Shown here piece by piece: positions 16,252-24,634 of a DNA stretch of 64,000 nt. Position numbers and translations under genes: made by a program. The first letter of the stretch is position 1, and every line of letters begins with the position of its first letter. The DNA is from Streptomyces cylindrosporus (GTDB taxonomy: Bacteria; Actinomycetota; Actinomycetes; Streptomycetales; Streptomycetaceae), in contig NZ_JALDAY010000009.1 in the NCBI RefSeq assembly GCF_022698165.1, forward strand, positions 248,001-312,000, written 5' to 3'. The notes under the pieces were generated by a model. That model was given only the letters and a program-made list of their open reading frames with translations. It had not been told where the DNA came from and did not search any database.

Positions 16252-17303
16252 CCGCGGGAGCCGTACTCCCAGATCCGGTACGGAGGTGCGGTCAGCCGGC
16301 TCTCCGTCTGGAACCGTCCGCTGAACGCGTCCATCGCGGCGGCCGTCCGCGCATGCCGTGAGACGAGCTCGGCGGCGGCCTCCGGGATGCCCTCCGGCCG
16401 GGCACCGCCGGCGCAGGCGCGGATGAAGGCGGAGCGCTCCTCGCCGCGATGGCCGTACAACTCCGTGACCAGCCACAGAACCAGGTACAGGGAGGTGTAC
16501 GCGCGGTCGTAGGGACGGTGGCGGTCGAAGAACTCGCGCTCGGGCGGGGCGAGTCGGAAGCGTGACGAGAGGGAGAGGCCGAAGTCGGTGAGGTAGAGGC
16601 GGCGGCCGTCGGTGAGGATGTTCCCGAAGTGGGCGTCCATGTGGAGGAGTTCGCGGGCGTGGAGGAAGGAGGTGATGGCCTCCAGCCCCTCGTCCACCAG
16701 GCGGCAGGCCTTGTCCGCGTCGCCCGCGGCGAGTTGGGCGCGGAGCCAGTCGTGGAGGGTGTGCGGCACGTACTCCAGGAACAGCGTGACGCTCGCGGTG
16801 GCCGTCCGTAAGGCCTCCAGGTGCCGACGCAACCCCGGATCGCCGCCCCAGTAGGCGACGGCCCTTTCCGTGTCCGCCAGTTGGGGTGGGAGGAGGTTCC
16901 CGGACTCGGGCAGGACGCGCCAGTGGTGCAGCAGCGGGAACCCCGAAACCGCGTCCGCCAGTACCCAGTCGGTGGTCATCTCGTGCGCGGCGAGCTCCCG
17001 CCAGGCGCCGAAGCCCGGGCTGGGGATGCTGCCGATGCCGTAGTGGCAGTACGGCGGTGTGCCGAAGAGGTTGGCGGTGGAGCGATGGTTGTCCGGGCGC
17101 CGCTCGACGTCGGTGAGCGTCACCCGCTTGACGAAGACCTGAACACCGTCGACATCGATCAACGTCGCCCGCCCACCGACTCCGTGCCCAGCCGGCACAC
17201 CGCCCGCCACCAGCGCGCCGAGTTCGGTGTCGCTGAGCTGGGCGAGGGTGGTGGCGGTGGTGGTGTGGTGGGTGAGGCGGGGGCTGCGTGGCATGAGCCC
17301 CAT
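16221..17303 (-). CDS. Protein-kinase-fold phosphotransferase of unknown substrate
   Basis: A 360-residue cytoplasmic protein with a degenerate kinase fold. Recognisable parts are VQVFVKRVTLTD (strand-3 lysine), the catalytic-loop equivalent LLHMDAHFGNILTD, and the metal-binding LYLTDFGLSLS; the glycine loop is poor. This arrangement is closer to aminoglycoside or small-molecule phosphotransferases than to signalling kinases. The start is uncertain between 17303 and an ATG at 17294; neither has a clear ribosome site. Its 3' end overlaps the convergent TmrB-Nudix gene. Confidence 0.7.
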   Translation of the reverse strand: MGLMPRSPRLTHHTTTATTLAQLSDTELGALVAGGVPAGHGVGGRATLIDVDGVQVFVKRVTLTDVERRPDNHRSTANLFGTPPYCHYGIGSIPSPGFGAWRELAAHEMTTDWVLADAVSGFPLLHHWRVLPESGNLLPPQLADTERAVAYWGGDPGLRRHLEALRTATASVTLFLEYVPHTLHDWLRAQLAAGDADKACRLVDEGLEAITSFLHARELLHMDAHFGNILTDGRRLYLTDFGLSLSSRFRLAPPEREFFDRHRPYDRAYTSLYLVLWLVTELYGHRGEERSAFIRACAGGARPEGIPEAAAELVSRHARTAAAMDAFSGRFQTESRLTAPPYRIWEYGSRGHGAGMPASR

Positions 17304-17308
17304 CTTCG

Positions 17309-17357
17309 GCGAGAGGCGTCGTACGTATCCCCATGTTCAGCGAGAGGCGTCGTACGT
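17309..17357. repeat. 18-base direct repeat at the MBL gene end
   Basis: GCGAGAGGCGTCGTACGT occurs at 17309-17326 and again at 17340-17357. The second copy encodes the last codons of the MBL-fold protein (...TYDASR, minus strand); the first lies just past its stop, in front of the phosphotransferase gene. It looks like a short local duplication. Confidence 0.8.
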
Positions 17358-18050
17358 GTCCGCCGATCGCCGGATCGCCGCCGAAGCCCTCCCGACCACC
17401 GGATCGCCATGGCCGAAACAGGCCACGTCGGTGTCGAGTTCGGCCAACCGGTGGAAAGAGGCCATGGCCTGCGCGCGATCCAGGTTGAAGACGCCGGGCA
17501 TCACCTTGCCGTCGACCGGCGAAGCGGCGACGGCGTCGCCCGTGAACAGGACGCCGTGGGCCGGGAGATGGAGGGCGACACTGCCGTGGGTGTGACCGGG
17601 GACGTGGATCACGTGTGCTCCGCCGCCGAAGTCGAGAACCTCGTCGGCGGAGAGTTCGGTGATGGCCGTCGGCCGCGACCAGTCGCCCTGTGGGAGACGC
17701 CGGACAGCCTGTGCGTGGAGCGGGCGCTCCCAGTCCTCGAACACCGGCGGCGGGGCCGGGAGTTCACCCCGGACGACCGGGGCGTCCATGCGGTGGGCGA
17801 GGACCTCCGCGCCGCTGAGTCTCGCGAGTTGGGCCGTTCCACCCGCGTGGTCCTCGTGGAAATGGGTCAACACGATGCGCCGGATGTCGCCGAGGGACGC
17901 CGCCACGGCGGCGATGGCCGCCCCTGAACCCGGCGGACCCGCGTCGACCAGTGTCAAGTCCTCACCGTCGCGCCAGACGTAGGCCTGGCCGACGGGGAAG
18001 CGGAGGAGGTGGAGGTGGCCGGGGATGAGTTCTACGACTTCCATGGACAT
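17337..18050 (-). CDS. MBL-fold metallo-hydrolase
   Basis: A 237-residue metallo-beta-lactamase-fold hydrolase with the zinc motif THFHEDHAGG, then VIHVPGHTHGSVALHL, LFTGDAVAA and a C-terminal GHGDPVV, so all usual metal ligands are present. The N-terminus lacks a signal peptide, which suggests a cytoplasmic enzyme of the glyoxalase-II or lactonase kind. The substrate is not evident. The ATG at 18050 is followed by a second one at 18044; neither has a clear ribosome site. Confidence 0.88.
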   Translation of the reverse strand: MSMEVVELIPGHLHLLRFPVGQAYVWRDGEDLTLVDAGPPGSGAAIAAVAASLGDIRRIVLTHFHEDHAGGTAQLARLSGAEVLAHRMDAPVVRGELPAPPPVFEDWERPLHAQAVRRLPQGDWSRPTAITELSADEVLDFGGGAHVIHVPGHTHGSVALHLPAHGVLFTGDAVAASPVDGKVMPGVFNLDRAQAMASFHRLAELDTDVACFGHGDPVVGRASAAIRRSADTYDASR

Positions 18051-18065
18051 GGACGCGACCGTAGA

Positions 18066-18093
18066 AGGGCCCCCGTCCCCGGACGAGGGCCCT
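18066..18093 (-). terminator. Terminator downstream of the M20 peptidase gene
   Basis: A 13-base inverted repeat with one mismatch (18066-18078 and 18081-18093, minimal loop) lies between the peptidase stop at 18112 and the MBL start at 18050, which are on the same strand. Confidence 0.6.
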
Positions 18094-18111
18094 CTGCTGA
18101 CGGCAGAGCGG

Positions 18112-19467
18112 TCAGCTCGCCGCGTAGTTGCGCAGGAACAGGGCCTCCGTCACCGACAGGCGCTCCAGCTCCTCCGGGGAGACGCTCTCGTCGACGGCGT
18201 GGATCTGGGCCTCCGGCTCGCTCAGGCCGATCAGGAGGATCTCGGCCTGCGGGTAGAGGGAGGCGAGGGTGTTGCAGAGGGGGATCGAGCCGCCCTGGCC
18301 GGCGTACTGCATCTCCTGGCCGGGGTAGGCCACCGACATGGCCCGGGCCATCGCCGCGTACGCCGGGCTGGTCGTGTCCGCGCTGAACGCCTGGCCCTGG
18401 CCGACCTGTTCGATGCTCACCCGGGCACCCCACGGCGTGTGCGCCTCCAGGTGGGCCTGCAGCAGCTTCGTCGCCTCGGTGGCGTCCACGCCCGGCGGCA
18501 CCCGGAGGCTGACCGTGGCCCGGGCGCCGGCCTGCACGGACGGGGTGGCGCCGACGACCGGCGGGCAGTCGATGCCGAGGACGGTGACGGCAGGGCGGGC
18601 CCAGATGCGGTCGGCGACCGTGCCCGAGCCGATCAGCTCGACACCGTCCAGCACCTTCGCGTCCCGCCGGAACTGCTGCTCGTCGTACTGCAGGCCGTCC
18701 CAGCGGGATCCGGAGGTCAGCCCGTCGACCGTGGTCGAGCCGTCCTGGGCCCGCAGCGAGTCGAGTACGCGGATCAGCGCGGCCAGCGCGTCGGGGGCCG
18801 CGCCGCCGAACTGGCCGGAGTGCAGGTTGCCTTCGAGGGTGTCGACGCGGATGCGGAGCATCGTCATCCCGCGCAGGGTCGTGGTGACCGTCGGCAGACC
18901 CGCGCGGAAGTTGCCCGCGTCGCCGATGACGATCGTGTCGGCCGTGAGGAGGTCAGGGTGCTCCTCGGCGTACCGCTCCAGGCCGCCCGTGCCCATCTCC
19001 TCCGAACCCTCGGCGATGAACTTGACGTGCACCGGCACGCCACCGTTCGCCTTGAGCGCCCGCAGCGCCAGCAGGTGCATGATCACGCCGCCCTTGCAGT
19101 CGGCGGCACCGCGCCCGTACCAGCGGCCGTCGCGCTCGGTCAGCTCGAACGGCGGAGTGGTCCACGCGGCCTCGTCCAGCGGCGGCTGCACGTCGTAGTG
19201 GGCGTAGAGCAGGACGGTCTTCGCGCCCTCGGGGCCGGGCAGGTAGCCGTAGACGGACTGGGTGCCGTCGGGGGTGTCGAGCAGCGCCACGTCCTGGAAG
19301 CCCTCGGCGGTGAGCGCGTCGGCGACCCAGTTCGCGGCGCCCTCGCTCTCGCTCCGCGGGAACTGGTCGAAGTCCGCCACCGACTTGAAGGCGACGAGCT
19401 CGGCGAGCTCCGCCCTTGCTCTCGGCATCAGCGAGGCGACGGTCTCGGCGACCGGATTCGACGACAT
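18112..19467 (-). CDS. M20-family dipeptidase
   Basis: A 451-residue zinc peptidase of the M20/M25/M40 group, cytoplasmic. Metal and catalytic motifs are complete: LLYAHYDVQP, GRGAADCKGG, FIAEGSEEMG with the catalytic and metal glutamates, and the late HAVDESVS. The lid domain includes GNLHSGQFGGAAPDA. ATG 19467 is chosen because GAGGAG stands seven bases upstream; a GTG two codons earlier is too close to that site. It probably acts as a general dipeptidase. Confidence 0.94.
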   Translation of the reverse strand: MSSNPVAETVASLMPRARAELAELVAFKSVADFDQFPRSESEGAANWVADALTAEGFQDVALLDTPDGTQSVYGYLPGPEGAKTVLLYAHYDVQPPLDEAAWTTPPFELTERDGRWYGRGAADCKGGVIMHLLALRALKANGGVPVHVKFIAEGSEEMGTGGLERYAEEHPDLLTADTIVIGDAGNFRAGLPTVTTTLRGMTMLRIRVDTLEGNLHSGQFGGAAPDALAALIRVLDSLRAQDGSTTVDGLTSGSRWDGLQYDEQQFRRDAKVLDGVELIGSGTVADRIWARPAVTVLGIDCPPVVGATPSVQAGARATVSLRVPPGVDATEATKLLQAHLEAHTPWGARVSIEQVGQGQAFSADTTSPAYAAMARAMSVAYPGQEMQYAGQGGSIPLCNTLASLYPQAEILLIGLSEPEAQIHAVDESVSPEELERLSVTEALFLRNYAAS

Positions 19468-19598
19468 GGGCACGCTCCTCGTGGGTGCGACGTTGTACGA
19501 GTGGATATCGGGATCCTCCCACAGTGGCCTGCGGCGACGTCGGTCGTAGGATGCGGGGGACAGTGCGGCAGCGGTTTGATCGGGAGCAGCAGACCATC

Positions 19599-20903
19599 GT
19601 GAGCAGCGAGAACTCTTCGGCGGACGACCCTTCGGCGGACGGCGTGCAGGACGACGTGCAGCGGGTGTGGGACGTCGTCGTGGTCGGCGCGGGACCCGCG
19701 GGGGCCTCGGCCGCCTATGCGGCGGCGGTCGCGGGACGGCGCGTGCTGCTGCTGGAGAAGGCCGAGCTGCCCCGCTACAAGACCTGCGGCGGCGGCATCA
19801 TCGGCCCCTCGCGCGACTCCCTGCCGCCCGGCTTCGAGCTGCCCTTCCGGGACCGGGTGCACGCGGTCACGTTCTCCAACAACGGCCGCTTCACCCGTAC
19901 CCGCCGCTCCAAGCAGATGCTGTTCGGGCTGATCAACCGGCCCGAGTTCGACCAGCAGCTGGTCGAGCACGCGCAGAAGGCGGGCGCCGAGCTGCGTACG
20001 GGCGTCACCGTGCAGCGCGTCGAGCAGCACGGCTCGGCGGTGCCGGACCGGCGCACGGTCGCCGTGGTGCTGCAGGGCGGCGAGACGCTGCTGGCGCGGG
20101 CCGTGGTCGGCGCCGACGGCAGCGCGAGCCGGATAGGAGCACATGTCGGGGTGAAGCTCGACCAAGTCGACCTCGGCCTGGAGGCGGAGATCCCGGTGCC
20201 GGAGACGGTCGCCGAGGACTGGCAGGGGCGGGTGCTCATCGACTGGGGGCCGATTCCCGGCAGTTACGGCTGGGTGTTCCCCAAGGGCGACACGCTCACG
20301 GTCGGTGTGATCTCGGCGCGCGGTGAAGGCGCCGCGACCAAGCGGTACTTGGAGGAGTTCATCGGGCGGCTCGGGCTCGCCGGGTTCGAACCGAGCATCT
20401 CCTCCGGGCACTTGACCCGCTGCCGCGCCGACGACTCGCCGCTCTCGCGCGGGCGGGTGCTGGTGTGCGGGGACGCGGCGGGACTGCTGGAGCCGTGGAC
20501 CCGGGAGGGCATCTCGTTCGCGCTGCGCTCGGGGCGGCTCGCGGGGGAGTGGGCGGTCCGGATCGCCGAGGCGCACGACGCGGTGGACGCCCGCCGCCAG
20601 GCCCTCAACTACGCGTTCGCGATCAAGGCGGGCCTCGGCGTCGAGATGAGCGTCGGCCGACGGCTCCTGACGGTCTTCGAGCGCCGCCCCGGCCTGTTCC
20701 ACGCGGCCCTGACCGGATTCCGGCCGGCGTGGAACGCGTTCAAGGGGATCACCCAGGGCTCCACGTCCCTCGGCGAACTCGTCCGCACCCACCCGATGGC
20801 GCAGCGCGCGCTGACGGCCCTCGACCGACGCCAGGCGGACACCGAGCCGGCAGCCACGCCCGAGTCGGCTCCCGCGACGGAGACGGAGGGGGCCGGCTCC
20901 TGA
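19599..20903 (+). CDS. Geranylgeranyl-reductase-family flavoprotein
   Basis: A 434-residue FAD enzyme. The dinucleotide-binding motif VVVGAGPAGASAAYAAA starts about residue 28, then PRYKTCGGGI and GADGSASRIGAHVG, and the second FAD motif RVLVCGDAAGLLEPWTREG. These are hallmarks of the geranylgeranyl reductase group, which saturates isoprenoid double bonds such as menaquinone side chains. GTG 19599 opens a typical acidic N-terminus; a GGGAG box lies rather far upstream (about 13 bases). In Streptomyces such genes often lie near respiratory genes, but none is adjacent here. Confidence 0.9.
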   Translation: MSSENSSADDPSADGVQDDVQRVWDVVVVGAGPAGASAAYAAAVAGRRVLLLEKAELPRYKTCGGGIIGPSRDSLPPGFELPFRDRVHAVTFSNNGRFTRTRRSKQMLFGLINRPEFDQQLVEHAQKAGAELRTGVTVQRVEQHGSAVPDRRTVAVVLQGGETLLARAVVGADGSASRIGAHVGVKLDQVDLGLEAEIPVPETVAEDWQGRVLIDWGPIPGSYGWVFPKGDTLTVGVISARGEGAATKRYLEEFIGRLGLAGFEPSISSGHLTRCRADDSPLSRGRVLVCGDAAGLLEPWTREGISFALRSGRLAGEWAVRIAEAHDAVDARRQALNYAFAIKAGLGVEMSVGRRLLTVFERRPGLFHAALTGFRPAWNAFKGITQGSTSLGELVRTHPMAQRALTALDRRQADTEPAATPESAPATETEGAGS

Positions 20904-20955
20904 CGAGGGGCTGAGCGTCGAGCCGTGAGCTCCCGGTGGGCCGAGTGCGACGCCG

Positions 20956-21405
20956 TCAGCCGGTGACCGTGATGCGGAACACCGGGTGGTCGGGGGCGAT
21001 GCGACGCAGCTCGGAGTCGGGGGAGTCCGGGCCGACGCCGTTGAAGAAGACGCCGACCTCGGCCTTCCAGCGCTTGAGGTACGCCCGCAGCAGCGGGACC
21101 TTGTCGTCGTCGGCGACCTCGGTCGCGGTGAACGCCTCGACGTTCTTGCCCAGGCGCAGCTCGCCGCCACCGGCCGCGCGCATGTTGTGCGTCCACTGGA
21201 CGTGACCGCGTGGTGCCACCAGGTACTGCTCGCCGTCCACCGTCAGCAGGTTCACCGGGGTGGTCCGCCACTCGCCGCTCTTGCGGCCGCGGACCGCGAG
21301 GACCCGGGAGCCCCAGATGCTGATGCCGCGGCGGGTCATCCAGGCGACGGCGCGGTTGAAGACGTTGACGGTGAACCAGCCGGGCTTCTGGACGTGCGTG
21401 GACAT
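20956..21405 (-). CDS. Deazaflavin (F420)-dependent nitroreductase-like oxidoreductase
   Basis: A 149-residue protein of the Ddn-like family with the split-barrel signature RGRKSGEWRTTPVNLLTVDGEQYLVAPRG followed by HNMRAAGGGELRLG. Such enzymes use F420H2 to reduce quinones or nitro compounds. ATG 21405 is chosen over upstream in-frame starts because GGGGG precedes it and the family begins here. It is divergent from a TetR gene, across an array of similar inverted repeats, so it is very probably that repressor's target. Confidence 0.9.
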   Translation of the reverse strand: MSTHVQKPGWFTVNVFNRAVAWMTRRGISIWGSRVLAVRGRKSGEWRTTPVNLLTVDGEQYLVAPRGHVQWTHNMRAAGGGELRLGKNVEAFTATEVADDDKVPLLRAYLKRWKAEVGVFFNGVGPDSPDSELRRIAPDHPVFRITVTG

Positions 21406-21430
21406 GGTGACCCCCATCGGTTGAGACATC

Positions 21431-21470
21431 GGTTGCGATCTTCGCTTGCGATCTTCGGGTGCGATCTTCA
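21431..21470. repeat. Three tandem TGCGATCTTC repeats
   Basis: TGCGATCTTC recurs three times at about 14-base intervals in the leader in front of the deazaflavin oxidoreductase start. It is distinct from the GCTC operator array next to it. Its role is unknown. Confidence 0.6.
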
Positions 21471-21494
21471 CTTACGAGAGCGCCGCTCGCTTTT

Positions 21495-21608
21495 GTGAGC
21501 ACTGCTCTCGCTTCGCTTGTTGAAGAGTCTGCACCGGATCGGTGATCCAAAGCAAGAGCACCGCTCTCTTTTTTGTGCAGTGCTCTCGTTTGTGTGCACT
21601 GCTCTGGT
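21495..21608. promoter_or_regulatory. TetR operator array: four GAGC/GTGC-NNN-GCTC sites
   Basis: GAGCACTGCTC lies at 21497-21507 and AGAGCACCGCTCT at 21555-21567 (a perfect arm pair). Two half-degenerate copies, TGCAGTGCTCT near 21576-21586 and TGCACTGCTCT near 21595-21605, follow. The last three are spaced about 19 bases apart. All lie between the divergent oxidoreductase and TetR genes, as expected for autoregulation. Confidence 0.7.
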
Positions 21609-21628
21609 TTCGTGGGACACTGAACCGC

Positions 21629-22309
21629 ATGAGCAGCGCACACGGAGCCCGCGCCCGAGCCAGGATCGAAGTCACCGCGGCCATCAAGGAAGAGGCGAGC
21701 AGACAGCTCGCGGCCGAGGGTGCCGCCAAACTCTCGCTGCGGGCCGTGGCGCGCGAACTCGGCATGGCTTCCTCCGCCATCTACCGCTACTTCCCCAGCC
21801 GCGACGACCTGCTGACCGACCTCATCATCGACGCGTACAACTCGCTCGGCGAGGCCGCCGAGGCGGTGCAGCACACCGCCACCGACCCGGTTCGCCGCTG
21901 GGTCACCGTGTGCGAGGCGGTACGCGGGTGGGCGCTCGCGCATCCGCACGAGTACGCGCTGATCTACGGCTCCCCGGTCCCCGGCTACACGGCGCCCCAG
22001 ACCACGGTCCCCCCCGCCAGCCGCGTCGGCCTCGTCCTGATCGGCATCGTCCGCGACGCCGTCAAGGGCCGCGGCGTGACCTTCCCCCCGCTCGCCGCCG
22101 AACTGCGCCCCGAGGCCGAACGCCTGGCCGCCGACATCGCCCCCGACCTGCCCCCGCAGGTGGCGGCGGCCCTGGTCGCGGCCTGGGCCCAGCTGTTCGG
22201 GCTGGTCGGCTTCGAACTGTTCGGCCAGTTCAACCGCGTGGTCGAGGACCGGGAGCCGTTCTTCCGGCACGCGGTGGGGCAGCTGGCCCGTGGAGTGGGG
22301 CTGAGATAG
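21629..22309 (+). CDS. TetR-family transcriptional regulator
   Basis: A 226-residue TetR repressor. The N-terminal helix-turn-helix is LSLRAVARELGMASSAIYRYFPSRDDLLTDL; the C-terminal half (from about 80) is the TetR_C-type ligand domain (WALAHPHEYALIYGSPVPGY). The ATG at 21629 has no ribosome site, so the transcript may be leaderless. The neighbouring operator array and the divergent deazaflavin reductase suggest control of a redox or detoxification response. Confidence 0.92.
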   Translation: MSSAHGARARARIEVTAAIKEEASRQLAAEGAAKLSLRAVARELGMASSAIYRYFPSRDDLLTDLIIDAYNSLGEAAEAVQHTATDPVRRWVTVCEAVRGWALAHPHEYALIYGSPVPGYTAPQTTVPPASRVGLVLIGIVRDAVKGRGVTFPPLAAELRPEAERLAADIAPDLPPQVAAALVAAWAQLFGLVGFELFGQFNRVVEDREPFFRHAVGQLARGVGLR

Positions 22310-22321
22310 GCGCGGTCGGCC

Positions 22322-22345
22322 GGCGTACTTCCCGGGGAGTACGCC
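22322..22345. promoter_or_regulatory. 24-base palindrome upstream of the two-component operon
   Basis: GGCGTACT-tcccgggg-AGTACGCC is a 24-base inverted repeat with one mismatched pair in the centre. It lies 13 bases after the TetR stop and 44 bases before the -10 box of the histidine kinase. It could be a terminator for tetR or the binding site of the NarL-type regulator. Confidence 0.6.
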
Positions 22346-22388
22346 CGGTCACCCCGCCCGGCTGACGCTCACCAGGGCGGATGCCGTC

Positions 22389-22394
22389 TAGCGT
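22389..22394 (+). promoter_or_regulatory. -10 box TAGCGT of a leaderless histidine kinase transcript
   Basis: TAGCGT ends seven bases before the ATG at 22402, and CTGACG at 22364-22369 could be the -35 box (19-base spacer). There is no Shine-Dalgarno sequence, so the mRNA probably starts at or next to the ATG. Confidence 0.5.
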
Positions 22395-22401
22395 GGCGGG
22401 C

Positions 22402-23655
22402 ATGGACGAGCAGCGTGGGCGCGGGGGCGGGCCGCCGCAGTGGTGGGGGCACGGGCCGCCGTGGTTGCGGGGCCGGGGTGAGGAGGGGCCGGCACGACAG
22501 TGGCCGTGGCCGTCCACCGTGCTGCTCACCTTCTTCGTGCTCGGCGGCTCCAACTACGCCGCACATCAGCAGCACGGTGTGCGCGCCGACCTCGACGTGT
22601 TCGCGCGTGTGCTGCTGATCGTCGGTTCGGGGCTGCTGCTGTGGCGGAAGCGGTATCCGGTGTTCGTCGCGTTCGGCACGGCCGGCGCCGCGATGGTCTA
22701 CCTCGGCGCCGGTTATCCGTACGGGCCGGTCTTCCTCACGGTCGCCGTGGCCTGCTTCGGCGCCATCGTCGCGGGGCACCGGCGGGCCGCCTGGGCCGCG
22801 ATGGGCATGCTCTGGGCCGGGCACGTGCTGGTGGCCCACTGGCTGTACCGGTGGCTGCCGCCGACCGGGGACGCGGAGATGCCCTGGGGACAGGAGGCCG
22901 TGGTCGCCGCCTGGGTGGTGGCGATCACGGCGGTGGCCGAGCTGACCCGGACCCGGCGGGAGCAGTGGGCCCGGGAGCGGGCCGAGCGGGCGCAGGCGGC
23001 CCGGCGGCGGGCGGACGAGGAGCGGCTGCGGATCGCCCGCGAACTGCACGACGTCCTCGCCCACAGCATCTCGGTGATCAACGTCCAGGCCGGTGTGGGT
23101 CTCGCCCTCCTCGACACCGACCCCGAACAGGCCCGCACCGCGCTCACCACCATCAAGGCCGCCAGCAAGGAGGCCCTCGGCGAGGTCCGCCAGGTCCTGG
23201 ACACCCTGCGCACGCCCGGGGACGCCCCGCGCGCGCCGGCGCCCGGCCTCGACCGGTTGCCGGAGCTGGTGCAGCAGGCCGCCAGCGCCGGACTGACGGT
23301 GTCGGTCGAGGGGGAGCCGCCCCGGCTCGCGCCCGGCACGGACCTCGCCGCGTTCCGGATCGTCCAGGAGGCGCTCACCAACGTCGTACGGCACTCCGGT
23401 TCGCGGCAGGCGCGCGTGCGTGTCGAGCACGACTCGCGTGCGCTGCGGCTGCGCATCGACGACGACGGGCCCGCGACCGGCGCGGACGCGGGCGGCAGCG
23501 GCAACGGCCTGGCCGGAATGCGGGAGCGGGCCGCCGCCCTGGGTGGCACGATCGAGGCGGGCCCGCGCCCCGACGGGGGGTTCCGGGTGCTCGCCGTACT
23601 ACCGCTCAAGGACCTCGCCGTACTACCGCCCAAGGGCAAGGAGGACGACCGGTGA
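22402..23655 (+). CDS. Sensor histidine kinase, NarL-system type (HisKA_3)
   Basis: A 417-residue membrane kinase. The N-terminal part has four or five spans (about 38-180). A coiled-coil-like linker rich in Arg/Glu leads to the dimerisation helix with the phospho-accepting histidine in ELHDVLAHSIS (H216). The HATPase_c domain shows FRIVQEALTNVVRHSG, LRIDDDGPA and GNGLAGMRERAAALGG. The extreme C-terminus holds a short duplication (LAVLPLKDLAVLPPK). The GTGA overlap with the next gene couples it to its response regulator. The signal sensed is unknown; the topology resembles DesK-like kinases. Confidence 0.94.
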   Translation: MDEQRGRGGGPPQWWGHGPPWLRGRGEEGPARQWPWPSTVLLTFFVLGGSNYAAHQQHGVRADLDVFARVLLIVGSGLLLWRKRYPVFVAFGTAGAAMVYLGAGYPYGPVFLTVAVACFGAIVAGHRRAAWAAMGMLWAGHVLVAHWLYRWLPPTGDAEMPWGQEAVVAAWVVAITAVAELTRTRREQWARERAERAQAARRRADEERLRIARELHDVLAHSISVINVQAGVGLALLDTDPEQARTALTTIKAASKEALGEVRQVLDTLRTPGDAPRAPAPGLDRLPELVQQAASAGLTVSVEGEPPRLAPGTDLAAFRIVQEALTNVVRHSGSRQARVRVEHDSRALRLRIDDDGPATGADAGGSGNGLAGMRERAAALGGTIEAGPRPDGGFRVLAVLPLKDLAVLPPKGKEDDR

Positions 23656-24317
23656 TCCGCGTACTGCTCGCCGACGACCAGTCACTGGTGCGGGCCGGCT
23701 TCAAGGCGCTGCTCGACGCGCAGCCGGACATCGAGGTGGCCGGCGAGGCCGCGGACGGCGAGGAGGCGCTGCGCAGGGTGCGCGAACTGCGGCCCGACGT
23801 CGTCCTGATGGACATCCGCATGCCCGCGCTGGACGGGCTGGCCGCGACCCGCCGGATCACCGACGACGAGGCACTGCGGGGCGTCAAGGTGGTCATGCTC
23901 ACCACCTTCGAACTCGACGAGTACGTCTTCGAGGCGATCCGCGCCGGCGCCTCCGGCTTCCTGGTCAAGGACACCGAGCCGGACGAACTCCTGCGCGCGG
24001 TGAGGGCGGTGGTCGAAGGGGACGCTCTGCTCTCGCCGGGGGTGACCCGGCGCCTGATCGCGGAGTTCGCCGCCCGCTCCAAGGAGCCCGCGGCCGAGGG
24101 CGCTCTCGCCGAACTCACCGAGCGGGAACGGGAGGTGATGGCCCTGGTCGGCATCGGCCTGTCCAACGAGGAGATCGCCCGCCGCCTGGTCGTCAGCCCG
24201 CTCACCGCGAAGACCCACGTCAGCCGCACCATGGTCAAGCTGGGCGCCCGGGACCGGGCCCAACTGGTCGTCCTCGCCTACGAGTCCGGGTTGGTGCGGC
24301 CGGGCTGGCTGGGCTGA
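23652..24317 (+). CDS. NarL/FixJ-family response regulator
   Basis: A 221-residue regulator. The receiver domain has DDQ near the start, the phospho-acceptor in VLMDIRMP (D54), VVMLTTF and FLVKD with the invariant lysine. The LuxR-type helix-turn-helix is ELTEREREVMALVGIGLSNEEIARRLVVSPLTAKTHVSR (split here by domain, about 150-205). The GTG start overlaps the kinase stop (GTGA). The gene ends convergently inside the DUF6332 gene. Confidence 0.96.
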   Translation: MIRVLLADDQSLVRAGFKALLDAQPDIEVAGEAADGEEALRRVRELRPDVVLMDIRMPALDGLAATRRITDDEALRGVKVVMLTTFELDEYVFEAIRAGASGFLVKDTEPDELLRAVRAVVEGDALLSPGVTRRLIAEFAARSKEPAAEGALAELTEREREVMALVGIGLSNEEIARRLVVSPLTAKTHVSRTMVKLGARDRAQLVVLAYESGLVRPGWLG

Positions 24318-24562
24318 GGCCCGCGCCGGAAGCGCACCAGGACGCTGACGACCCGGGCGACGAACAGGACGGGCGCGAGCGTCAGCCCCGTACGCAGGAG
24401 TACGCCTTCCACGGTGTCCGGCAGATCGAAGAGGAGCGCCGGCCCGGCCACCGCCCCGAACACCACCGCCGCCGCGAACACCGCGCTGACCAGTGCGTAA
24501 CCGACCTCGACGACCATCGCGTCCTGCTCGGCCTTGTGACGCCGTCCCCCGTACCCGTCCAT
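24278..24562 (-). CDS. DUF6332-like small membrane protein
   Basis: A 94-residue protein with two hydrophobic helices (ALVSAVFAAAVVFGAVAG and GLTLAPVLFVARVVSVLV) and a charged N-terminus (GGRRHKAEQDAMVVEVGYAL) characteristic of a Streptomyces family of unknown function. ATG 24562 is chosen because the family begins with this segment. Its last 13 codons overlap the convergent response regulator gene by 40 bases. Confidence 0.75.
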   Translation of the reverse strand: MDGYGGRRHKAEQDAMVVEVGYALVSAVFAAAVVFGAVAGPALLFDLPDTVEGVLLRTGLTLAPVLFVARVVSVLVRFRRGPQPSQPGRTNPDS

Positions 24563-24634
24563 GCCCCCAGTCTCACGGCCGTGTGCCCGGCGGGGCAAGC
24601 AGGCCCCGCCGGGCACACGTGAGGAGGCGTCCCC

